Shown here: one piece after another, positions 36,271-46,941 of the stretch | Layout of the letters: each line of letters opens with the position of its first letter | Numbering within the stretch: the first letter of the stretch is position 1 | Assembly: GCA_963932465.1 (NCBI GenBank) | Contig: OZ010786.1 | Coordinates: forward strand, 273,452,411-273,516,410 | DNA from: Maratus speciosus | Taxonomy: Eukaryota > Arthropoda > Arachnida > Araneae > Salticidae | DNA: 64,000 nucleotides | Direction of reading: 5' to 3' | The notes under the pieces: model-generated | Seen by the model: only the letters and a program-made list of their open reading frames with translations | Database searches by the model: none | Told to the model about the DNA's origin: nothing | Position numbers and translations under genes: made by a program

Positions 36271-38775
36271 TTGTTCACATTTAATAAATATAGTTAGCTC
36301 CCAGTATATATTTGCAATTTACAGATTAGAAAAAAAAAAAGATATCAAATACATTTCACATGAAACAATATCATGATTATGTATTATCTATTTCATATTC
36401 TGAAAAAAATGACCTTCAACTGATCTTTTTTATATGGTACCAAGATGTCAGAATATAAATATCGCGAAGATCAGCTACATTTTGTATCGATTATCTTTCA
36501 AATGCCATACCATTCACATTGAAAGAAAATTTGTATGCCTCAATGCCTATTGTACCTCCGATTTAAATAGTAGTATTTAGAAAACTGTCATTTAACAAAA
36601 TATATTTTGCTGAATTTACTGAATAGAAAATACAAAACATTTTCTTCAGAACAAAACATTTTAAATAAGTGTCCCTGTCAATAAAATATTTGCAATTAAA
36701 TGTTTCTCAAAAGCAGCTACCAGAATATACTTTAAATCTCGGTTACTTGAACCCACAACAAAAAAATAAACGTTTTTTAATAAGTCCTGGGTCTACTGTG
36801 ATGAACGAGGCTCGGGGCTTGATTATCCAAAAGGCACATGAAACACACGCTTCCTCTCTAAATTTAGGAGGGGGTAGAAAAGTTACTATGAAATGGGAGC
36901 TCTAATTCCTGTTTTATGTTTTTTATATTGCTTTTTTAATTTTTCTGGAGGAGAAAGTTTGCCAAATGCAAGAGAAAATCCATACTACTTCAGGAATTTA
37001 TCTAACCAGGTAATTTGAACGTGATAGATAGGCTGTTAATAAATCGTATGGCATCCTGATGTGCTGGTTAGAAAAAACTTTGTATCTCAATATACAACTA
37101 TATATGCCATAAATATATTCTATCTACATTACATAAAGGTAATATTAAAAAAAAAACTATTTGATCAAATATCTGAACTCAACTAACACCCCTCCTGGGA
37201 ATAATATTTGTTGCACTGAAAAGTTTTCATCAATGAATAATTTAGAAAATGTTTTCAGGGTGAAAAAGGGATCTAAAATGATACTGTACTTCCCCTAGAT
37301 TCAGAAGTTAATCGGGCCCTGACGGGGTTAAAGAAAAACAGAATCTGCCGCACTATGTTTCTCGTTCGTCTCCCTTCGGATAACTAGTCACGTGAAGTTC
37401 ATTTCGTGCCCCTGCATTCGTGCTCTTTCTGTACTTGCGTCACATAAAGAGCCTCATGTGGCTTAGGGCAACTAAAATACAGGCTAGATTGTCAACATTT
37501 TGTTTCACGCTTAGCGCAATCAACAACCGTTGCACACGCGGCGTGGTCAATCTTTCTTCTTCGGCAATTAAATGGCGCACAGTGGGATGTTTTGATTATC
37601 TAGGCTAAGTGGACAAGATCCATTATTCCGATTATCACGGAATTTGACAAAACCGCGTATACCGTCTATACTGCGAATGTCTATATTTTCAAGATCCGTA
37701 CGAGTTCCGTCGAAAAAAATCCGAAGTGCCGATTAATTATGACCGTGTAGAAGACATTTGCACAGTTGGTTTGAGGGAGTTTCAAAAGTGGCACTAGCTT
37801 CCTTTCAGTTTGAAATCACATTGTAACTACTCTGTTTTATTTGAAAGCACTAGTTTGCTGAACATATGTCGCAGGTTTGTCAAGGTCAGATTTAACCCAT
37901 TTTTTGTTTGAAAATAAGCTATATTAAACCCGCTTAACCGCTTTTTTCAAAGGTTGTAATTCTGGATAATCCTTGATGTTGTTTTCAAATTTCATCTGGA
38001 CTTTAACATATTATTCAGCATTATTCAGCAATAAGCATCTTCTTAAATCAAAGTTCAATTCCCAAAGTATTGAAAAATTAAAAAAAACTCCAGCAAATGT
38101 TTCCTAATCATTATGTTTTTATTAACAAACAAGCATCGCATTAACTTGCAGTGCATGTATGTATGGTTAGTTCAAATCTTGCAAGTCACATTTAAACCAT
38201 TTTTAATTATCCGATTGAGTTGAAATAATGAATACATGTGTCATTTGAAAGACAATACAATATTATTATAATTTAAAGAACGTAGAAGTTTGCTTAGAGT
38301 ACTGTTTCTTCAGGGCTTCACAAAAATTTAGATTAAAACTTGCAAGTTAATTTTAAACCAATTTTAATAATCTGATTGAGTTGAAACTTTGCTCAGGATA
38401 TGTAGTTCTGATGAAAATGCAATATTATTATGATTTAAGAAAAGCAGCAGTTACGCATTTTTTACAGCGCCACATAAAAGATTAGTTCAAATCTTGAAAG
38501 TTAATTTAAAACCGCTTTCAATTATCTGATTGAGCTGAAACTTTGCCTAAATTTGTCTTTCCGATGACAATTCAATTAAGACATAATTTGACGAATATAG
38601 CAATTATGCATTTTTTACAGGGCCACACAAAAGATTACGAAAGATTGTTGCTTATAAGCAGAAATTTTAACTAAACAAAATTACTATTGGTTATTGGGAT
38701 ACACAATAGCATTTTTTAAATTGAAAATAAAGTGCGCAGCAGTTATATTTCTTTTACAAATCCACATAAAAAAAT
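36271..38775 (+). repeat. 2.5-kb tandem duplication, copy 2
   Basis: Matches 33762-36270 almost base for base, ending at the A run before TCGAATACATT. The junction between copies (CCACATAAAAAA then TACAATTTG) shows only a few bases of possible filler or microhomology. An assembly artefact, such as two haplotypes placed in tandem, must be considered. Confidence 0.85.
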
Positions 38776-39113
38776 CGAATACATTACCGTCTATAAGCAG
38801 AAATTTTACTTCAAATTGAATAAAATTTATATAGGTTATTTATTTACACAACAGCATTTTTTCAACTGAAAATAATTTGGGTAGCATTTATAATTTTTAC
38901 AGGGGCACACAAAACAGAAAATTTTGTATTTTTTAAAATTTCATTTTATTTTTTAAAAAAATTTCCAGGATGACTACATAGAGTGCGTAAATTTCTCGAG
39001 CAATTTTGAGTAGATAAAAAAAAAAATTGAATGTTAACTTACATGTGTGCATTAAATTGTTTTTTACATAATTGTAAAATAAGTAAGTTTAACGTATTAT
39101 TTGTAATGCATCA

Positions 39114-39506
39114 TACAGGGTGTCTACTAAAGTCCTTCCCACGCTCTTAATTGCCGCACGGTTACAACTATAGTCTTAAAAGTAGTGTCTAGGTATAGTA
39201 AAGTGGCTATGCGCTACCAGGTGAGACCGTTTCCAGCGCCACCTGGTGCAAAACAGCTGACTATCTCGAAAACGAGATTCATTTAGCATTCATGTTCACA
39301 AGGTGTCCTTTCGAAATAAATCGACGATGCTCTACAACTTTGTCTTTTATTTTTGCCCCATATCTCGTACCGTTTTCGTGATAGGAACGCCAATCCCGCC
39401 ATTTTGCATAAGGTGGCTCTGTAAGCGGTCTCATCTAGTAGCGCTTAGCCATATTACTGTACCTAGACACCACATTTATGGGACGGACATTAGTGGGAAC
39501 GCTGTA
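39114..39506. mobile_element. MITE with long inverted ends and TA duplication
   Basis: TACAGGGTGTCTACTAAAGT at the left is answered from the right by TACAGCGTTCCCACTAATGT. The arms continue for roughly 130 bp (TGTCTAGGTA, GTGGCTATGCGCTAC, GTGAGACCG). The 393-bp element is bounded by TA. It has mariner-type terminal character and no transposase. The 71-codon ORF inside is incidental. Confidence 0.75.
39236..39249 (-). promoter_or_regulatory. CTCF-like core in MITE arm
   Basis: The minus strand reads GCACCAGGTGGCGC, 13 of 14 positions of CCASYAGRKGGCRS. Motif match only. Confidence 0.25.
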
Positions 39507-42186
39507 TTTTTATTTTAAGACATTGTTGTTACATAACCAAATATTTATCGTTGTTTGAGTATTTTATTAGTGCTGCATTCGAAAAAACAGAAAAAACTAA
39601 TTAACCTTCAACGAAATAATTTTGTCCATCTATATCGTCAAAACGTCCCACTGTGTGGCGGCGTGAATGTACTCGGATTATAGAAGCCTTGACGTGACTC
39701 AAGCGGGCCGAAACTTGGTAAACATGTAACGCAGTACGGTAGTCTGTCTTTTTCGTTAGCCGCTTTGACGAGAGTATCAGTGTTATTCACTTATTATTGA
39801 AATTGAATATTATATGGAATATTGTTAAATTATGTCAATTCCATCAACAAAGTAGAATTAGGACTGATTTCAAACTTATTTTATGTTGTGAGTGTATGTA
39901 AAAGATTTACGCAACCAATCTAGTTTACAGAAATAAAAAAAACATTTTAAATTACTTTTCTAATGATCTTGAATAATTAATCTTAAAAGGAAAGGATAAT
40001 CAGCGTTAGCTTAAATCGTCGATATACAATACAAAAGTACTCAATTCCAAAAAAACACTTTTTTTCCTTACAATCAACTTAATAAATTACAGTTAATTGT
40101 AATTTGTTAGTTTACAATTAATCGAAAATCCTTTGATTAATTTTGGTGAAGATAAAAATAATATTCTATTCTCATTTAAACCTATTTATCGGCATTCATT
40201 TCTTTGCTTTTTCTTTTTTTTTACTTGCATATTTTGCTTTGTTTTTCTCTCTCGCAATAAAAGGATATTCACATTCGATAATTCTATATTCTAGTGATGA
40301 ATTGCACTTTCCAACTGAAAAAAATATAGCCAAAAAAAGAAATCAAATATCGTTCAATAATTAAACTATTGATATGAATCAACTTTTATATGTACGACGA
40401 TTTTAAGCATTCATGTTGGTTGTCAATGTGTTTCCTCGTGAAAGTGAAAGATGATTAAGAATTTATCACTTCTTCAGTTGAAAACTTCAGTGTTATATAT
40501 TTTCGTAAATAAATTCCCATGTTTTGCCTTTAGACAAAAATAAAATTATAACAATTAAAACGATTTTCAAAGAGAATGGTCAATCTAGTGAATTTACTCT
40601 GGGAAAAGCATGCTTTATCTAAAGTTGAAGTGTAAACAAGATTTGAAAGCAATCTGGAAATAAACGTTAGATCTCGATTTAACGGATAAAAACATTAAAT
40701 GTCTTCAAAGAAAGAAAAATAAAAACTTACGTAGTACGACCGATTATACTAAATTTCCTTACTATGGTATCTTCCAAAAGCTATTGCCATCAGAGTTGCA
40801 AAATATCATAATCCTTAAACATTATTTAAATAAAAATTCCTTTACATGTTTTTAAAGTGATGATACACGCTTTTAATCAGAACGGAATTTTATTATCGCT
40901 ACAAAATATCAAGCATGCGATTCTTCACACATACATTATCCTTTTTGTAAAAGTAATTTTAGAAGCATTTAAGAATTATTATTCTGTTGAGATTTTCGAA
41001 ATAGAGGTTTATCTTAGCTACGAATTCAACGACTTATTGGAAAATAAATTTTGCGTGAAAATTCCATTTGGAAAATTCCTGGATCCTTTGAGGTACATAG
41101 GAGCCGAGTTACCAAGAAGTTCTAGATTACCTGCAATGATGTCGCAAGATTTCTTCACCCAAGATAGGTATGAACAGAAAAAATATGATAAATTGAAGAC
41201 AATCGTAGTATTAATCGAATTTAGTATTTAAAGTTGCTTAGATCTTCTCGTTACCCTAAAATATACATACATGGAACTATTTATAGTATGAAAATATGTC
41301 TTATTTTCTTAAAACTAAATGTACGTGTTTAAATCGCTAAAGATACTACAGTTACATCATTACTGAATCCCATTTTATGACATTGTAGTCTCTGGAAATC
41401 ATTACATTTAGAGACATTACATTTATAATAAGATAAAACTAATTTCAAATATCTGGAAGCATTCCTACCAGCAGCGCTGATTGTCCGCTGACTTCATTCA
41501 TTATTGATTAAATAGCATTACGCAGTTGTGTAATGAGACAGATCATGACTCCTGATAAATTTGTTCGATAACAATTTATAAAGTGCACAGTGTATTAAAT
41601 CTTTGCCTAGATATAAGAAATCAACCTAATGACTATTGTTATAAGGGAAACAATATTGATAAGAGACGCTCAGGAATTATTAGAAATTGTTTTCTTATAT
41701 CCCGGACAGATTTTTTGATAAACTTTAAAAAGAAAATCATTAATTTCGAATTCTTGGTTACTGTTTCTTTAAAGTGTGTTTTAATGTTAAACTATTTGAA
41801 AAAGAAAAGAAACTGGCATGTATTATGATAAAAATGTTTATTCATGGCAGCATGTATTGAATATAAAATAGTGCTTTCATTTCTAATTATTTTACGGCAA
41901 CACACAAATATATATATATATGTGGGGGGGGGGGGGGTGTACGTGTACAGATGGTGTTGAAGAAGTATCACGAGGTAATCTGAGCCTGGACAACTGTTCC
42001 GTGATCATAGCAGTAATATGGAGTGAGTAAGTCGTACTGAAAAAGCAGGAGAATCGTGCATTAAGAAAGGTAAATACAAGAATGGATCTGAGTGGCAAAA
42101 ATAGTATATTTTTGACACTGTGTCCGTGTGCCACTGTGATCCGTGTTTGCCAACGCCAGAAAGTATTTCTTTCTAACATATAATTG
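39507..42186. other. No supported gene; one longer ORF at 40857
   Basis: AT-rich flank with a (TA)n plus poly-G patch at 41907-41938. Apart from the ORF listed at 40857-41231, nothing stands out. Confidence 0.4.
40857..41231 (+). CDS. Unrecognised 124-codon ORF (possible exon or chance)
   Basis: I do not recognise it. It is the longest ORF in this part of the window not explained by a repeat. The N-terminal third is hydrophobic; the C-terminal half (IPFGKFLDPLRYIGAELPRS, then PAMMSQDFFTQDRY) has balanced composition and mixed codons, less A/T-driven than nearby ORFs. No splice structure, homologue or repeat copy is evident. It could be a fragment of an unknown element or chance. Confidence 0.15.
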   Translation: MMIHAFNQNGILLSLQNIKHAILHTYIILFVKVILEAFKNYYSVEIFEIEVYLSYEFNDLLENKFCVKIPFGKFLDPLRYIGAELPRSSRLPAMMSQDFFTQDRYEQKKYDKLKTIVVLIEFSI

Positions 42187-42395
42187 TTATGTCAGGAAAA
42201 AACAACTTGTCGTAAATGATCCCGTCAAAGCCACAAATGTAAAACGTGAAGTGATATCACATAAAAAGAAGCGATATAGACGTACATACTCTGAGTGCCG
42301 TGTAAAAATCTATCACTACTCATAATGTTTCCAAAGGACTCGGAATGAGGTACAGTATGTGAAAACTACTTGGCGACCTGCAGGCGTATGTAATG
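42187..42395 (+). repeat. Inverted repeat arm, left (partner 45890-46100)
   Basis: Carries CACAAATGTAAAACGT, TAAAAAGAAGC and a long shared stretch containing GAGTGCCGTGTAAAAATCTA, then ACCTGCAGG. The reverse complement is found at 45890-46100 with about 80-85% similarity by eye. The pair encloses the Helitron helicase fragments. Confidence 0.65.
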
Positions 42396-43064
42396 TTTAT
42401 GTGTCCTGCACTTACATGTGACTATATGTTTAACAATTTTCTTCTTGACTGTAAAAAGTTGAAGCTTATGTCCTTCGCATGTCCATTCTTATTTATCATA
42501 ATGTAGGAACGATTTGTTGATTTTATTTACCATTATTTGATCGAGAAATGCCACTTTTACGAGGAGGAGTTTTTAAGGAAACATGAAAACGTTTTGAGTT
42601 ATGTAAAAAAAAAAATAATAATAATGATCATATGCATACTAATAACAATTCACCTAATCTATTTATGTAAAATTCAAGTCTCTGTGTGTCCCTCACAATT
42701 CCGGTTGGACCCAACTCATTAATAGTGACCATGTTAGGCTCCCTATGGAGAAATCAGTATCAGCTTTAACAAAGAGTAATTGTTGAAAAGTACTAATGGA
42801 GGGTTCTACAATAGCGCCAAATTTCGACCAACTTGACAAAATATCGACAAAAATAAGTTGCCATATATGAAGGCAATTTGACGATAGCTGGGTAATTTAC
42901 CTAAATTCCCATTGAAACCCATTAATCTTTATCATCGAGCTCACCGCAATTAAATTTAAACTCAGCTCATTTAAGGTTTTTTTTTCAAAATCTATGGGCC
43001 AGAATTTAAAGAGTAATATACGAAAATGTCCGTCTTCATCTCGATGCTACTAATAAAATAACCG

Positions 43065-43078
43065 CCACTAGACGGCGC
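43065..43078 (+). promoter_or_regulatory. CTCF-like core
   Basis: CCACTAGACGGCGC matches CCASYAGRKGGCRS at 13 of 14 positions. It lies outside any element I could delimit. Confidence 0.25.
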
Positions 43079-43679
43079 TGTACTACCTGAGCTCCTAACT
43101 ATCCAATTTTAATGTGCTTTAAATAACCGGATGCAAAAATTTAATTCTCGGTACTTTTCCAGTATACAGTTCCTTTGTGAAATAGAGAAAACTGTCGTGG
43201 CAAAGAAAGAAATTTGGCAACGTATAATCTGGCAACCAATTCACTGTTTCATTTCATATACACACGCATATTTTTCTATATTTATACAATCTATATATAT
43301 ATATATTTCTCTTACGTAGCGCTAAAAAAAGGCTGTATTTGTAGCTTGCTATTTGGCAGCAGTCATAGCGACGATTCTCAGTGGTTAAGTTACTGTCACA
43401 TGTCAACCCGCTCAGCAAATCAAAATCTAGACAGAATCTCTCTTTTAACGCAAGCCGTTTCAGCAACACATGAATGACAATTGCTATTGATCCGTTTTAC
43501 GGTGACGTGAGGAATTCAGCGAAACAACTTTTTAATCCAAGGTTGTATTTAGACACAGGCGAAAACGTTTTGTTTCAGTTCTATAGCGTGATACGTAGCA
43601 TCTTTTATAGCGTGTTATTATAGTTTTAAATTAATTTAAGCCGTGATTTTGAATACTATAGGCAAAATAAAAGGAGAAG

Positions 43680-43797
43680 GACCCTATCTGACACTAACAT
43701 GCCATTTAAATTTAAGCGGCGTCAATTTCCAGTTCGCTTAGCTTTCTCAATGATGATCAACAAGTCACAGGGCCAAACTTTTGATAAATGCATTTTT
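43680..43797 (+). pseudogene. Helitron Pif1-like helicase C-terminal fragment 1
   Basis: The frame reads SDTNMPFKFKRRQFPVRLAF followed by MMINKSQGQTFDKC. FPVRLAFAMTINKSQGQT is the signature late helicase motif of Helitron RepHel proteins, the rolling-circle transposase with a Pif1-family helicase. Coding identity stops abruptly after FDKC and becomes AT-rich sequence, so only about 40 codons survive. The following ~500 bp contains GGCGAGCGAGCGAAGCGAGC (44142-44161), a GC-rich direct repeat that may be part of a Helitron end. Confidence 0.75.
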
Positions 43798-44944
43798 ATT
43801 TACATTTTCAACAAAATTTTCAAATACTTTTTTATGAATTATTTTTCATTTCAAAAATTTGTAAATTTCATTTTTCGACAAAGATTTACATAAATTTTTA
43901 TACATTAAAAATATTTGTAAATTTCATACGTTGCTTGCACTGATCGCATACAGGCCCAACTAAAAATATTTTTTATTGTGTTTTCACTAAGGTTTTAAAT
44001 TAATTCTGTTTCCAAGGTACATTTTTATTTACATTTTCAACGAAGTTTTCCATTACTTTTTTATATATTAAAAATATTTCTAAATTTAATACGTTGTAAT
44101 GATTTATGATAGCACTCATTCTGGCTAGAGTTGATATAAATAGTGGCGAGCGAGCGAAGCGAGCTGGGATTGCATAACGATCCCTATATGAATTGCGTAA
44201 CATTTCATGGCGGTTGACGATCATTAGCGAGCAGGGGGCTGAGCTCCCTATCTTCTTGAATATAAAGAAGCCATTCATCTACTTTTATGTAGAAACAGAA
44301 GTAATTTGTACTTTTAAAAAAATAACATACATTTAATTAAAATACATATATAAACAAACAAAAAATTTCTTCAAGTTTGTTTTCATAGCTGTTTCTATCA
44401 TTTGGCAACAAATCTTACTTTCTTATGCCCAAATTCGGCCAAGCTTTAAAAAAAACCTGCCAAGGGCCCTATAGTGGAAAAGTGCCAAATTCCCTATTAT
44501 TTAACACTATCTGCACCATACTTTGAACTATATGCAGGGGGGGGGGGGTGTAAATATTAATTTTTTTAATTTCTATACAGCACTATAAGATAAAAATAAA
44601 AGTATAAAATAGCTGTATGACAAAAAAAAATTAAATAAAATAAATGTGTTTTGTTTTAAAGACATGCTTTAGTTAATATCCACAAAAATGTAGAAAATAC
44701 ATATATATATTTAAATGCACTAAAAAAGTAGAAAATAATTTTGGGGTCAGAAAAGAAATTGTTTTAATTTCTCATGTCGAAGAAAAAAATGAAAGCGTAG
44801 GCGCAAAGTTTTCACATATATAATATACATATATATAATATACATACATATAATTTATATATACATATATAATATAATACAATATCATAAAAAAAAGTTA
44901 AATTTCATTGGCGCATTTGAAATGATGAGTAATGAATGAAATTA

Positions 44945-45187
44945 ATTGATATGAATGAAATTTCCAGTTATACTGTCATGACGTTGAATAAGTCACAAGG
45001 ACAAATATTTTCTACAGTTGGAGTGTATTTAAAAGAAAAGTTTTTTTTTCATGGACAATTATATGTAAGTATTTTAAGATGTAAAGAGGATGGGCAGTTA
45101 AAAATTTGTCGAAGATACTGAAGAGCTAGGTCAGCATTTAAGTAATAAAAGAGTTTTTACAAAAAAAAAAAAAAAAAAAAAAAAATC
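44945..45187 (+). pseudogene. Helitron helicase fragment 2 with AATAAA and poly(A)
   Basis: The frame reads TVMTLNKSQGQIFSTVGVYL, then HGQLYVSILRCKEDGQLKI, ending at a stop near 45121. This is the C-terminal end of a Pif1-like Helitron helicase (usual form NKSQGQTF...VGVYL...FSHGQLYVALSR). About 20 bp past the stop is AATAAA (45144-45149), and 11 bp further a run of about 25 A begins (45161). The stop, polyadenylation signal and A tail have the structure of a 5'-truncated reverse-transcribed mRNA copy. No clear target duplication was seen. Confidence 0.7.
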
Positions 45188-45889
45188 GCATATTCTGAAG
45201 TTTTGTAGTCGAATTTTAATTCTCCTTAAATTGCATTTTTAATGTATTCATTACATACATAGTTTTTCATAAATGTATTTCGTTCTTAAAATGTGTTATT
45301 TTCATCTATCACTACGAAACAAGCGAGAAAAATACATTATTGCTCATGCGTTGTATATGTCTATATATCTCATTTTCCGTCATTTTTGGCGGGCTATCTT
45401 TCTAGCAATAGATATTAACTAAACTGAGATATGTTGCAGTACAACCTGCATAAACGTAATTGCACATAAGGGGAAAAGTCTATTTTAGTTAGGCTTCTGT
45501 TTTAATAGTATTAATTTTAATAGTATTCCTTATGTAGGAAACATGACGTTTTTTGTTTAAGAAATAATTCGTCATAATCTGGATCCATTGTATCAGTTTT
45601 TCCTTTAATTTTAAAACATAGTATTAAACGTATTTATGTAATTAAAAATTATGTTAAAAAATATTGAAAAGTATAATTGTAATAATAGATGATTACTACA
45701 CTTACATACCATTTCCTGCTTACCTTACAACTCTTTCTGGTTTATTACAGATCTTGCTCTTAGAAATATTTATAAAAGTGATACTAAAGAAATTTAAATA
45801 GTGTTTAAATATTGTTTAAATATTGTTCGAAAATATTGTTTCAATGTTCACAAATTTTCAAAATTGATATACTGCATATATTATATACA

Positions 45890-46100
45890 CCTGCAGGTCC
45901 TAAAGCAGTTTTCACATACTCCTCACTCCGAATCATTTGGAAACATTATGAGTAGTGATAGATTTTTACACGGCACTCGGAGTGTGCACATCTATATGGC
46001 TTCTTTTTACGTGATAACACTTCTTATTATGACTGACGTTTTAGATTTGTGGCTTGGCAGGATCATTTATAACGAGTTGTTCTTCATGAGATATCACTCC
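45890..46100 (-). repeat. Inverted repeat arm, right (partner 42187-42395)
   Basis: Reverse complement of the left arm, from CCTGCAGGTCC to GATATCTCATGAAGAACAAC. The 102-codon plus-strand ORF across it is not conserved in the partner. Confidence 0.65.
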
Positions 46101-46456
46101 TTTTTGTAAGGTATTTCATTTGCATTATAGATATTCCATGTTAATTCAGAAAAGAAAAGATAAAAGAAAGATGACGGAAGTAAAAAAAAAAATAGTGATG
46201 CTATAAACTTTTCAGATGTGTAATACGTTTAATAAGATATACTATCGGACTATTCTAAAATAATTCAAAACCATTTGATCGATTCTTATACAGCTCAGAA
46301 GAATTAGAAATGACCAAATGTGGCGAACAAAATAAGAATTTATTTTTCTGCTGTTATTCTATAAGCTATAGCGTGATTTATTAATTAATTCAGAAAGAAT
46401 TTTTTCCTAATAACTTTTAAAAGAATGACTTTATATTTTCGAAATTCATACCAAAT

Positions 46457-46750
46457 TTATACAAAATATTTAAATACTTTAAAACAAACTGAATAATGTG
46501 CGTTTGTTTTATTAGCGGGTGTCAACGTCCCTCGGATAACTGTCGCAGAAACGCTGATTATCTGATTAAGCTTCAATTTTTTCTCTTTTAATTTTTGTAT
46601 AAGCTCTAACATTTGTTGAATTTTCTGAATCTTCAATCTTTCTAAATTCCTAATTGATGTTAACGTGGCTGACAGGGCATATTGAATCGTATGCCTTCTA
46701 AATATTTTTTCACATATTTCGGATATTTCATCGGATAAATTATACTTCAT
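46457..46750 (-). CDS. Unrecognised 97-codon ORF, coiled-coil-like
   Basis: I do not recognise this protein. Residues ~35-68 (LERLKIQKIQQMLELIQKLK and following) have leucines and isoleucines at heptad-like spacing, suggesting a coiled coil. The start MKYNLSDEISEICEKIFRRH is acidic/basic mixed rather than A/T-driven. It sits ~190 bp from the GC-rich insertion. It may be a small unknown gene, an exon or an element fragment. Confidence 0.2.
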   Translation of the reverse strand: MKYNLSDEISEICEKIFRRHTIQYALSATLTSIRNLERLKIQKIQQMLELIQKLKEKKLKLNQIISVSATVIRGTLTPANKTNAHYSVCFKVFKYFV

Positions 46751-46941
46751 ATCAATAAAGATTCGGAAATCGATGGTTAATCGTTTAAAAAATGATTTTC
46801 CTTAATTTCGGTCATATTTGAAAATTATTAATTAGAGCTATAAACTAATTAAAAATTAACTAAAGTTATGGCATACCGATTTCATTCTTTAATTAACAAT
46901 TCCAAAATAACACAGTTGATTAGTTTTATAACTGTCCTTAG

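Noticed and set aside
34162..37608. Two duplicated genes (78- and 62-codon ORFs each present twice, unchanged)
   Set aside because: The whole 2.5 kb is duplicated with almost no differences anywhere, so identity of the ORFs carries no evidence of selection. Neither has a recognisable motif.
41892..42179. 95-codon minus-strand ORF near 42 kb
   Set aside because: Its C-terminus is translated poly-C and TA microsatellite; the rest overlaps the inverted-repeat arm and has no known motif.
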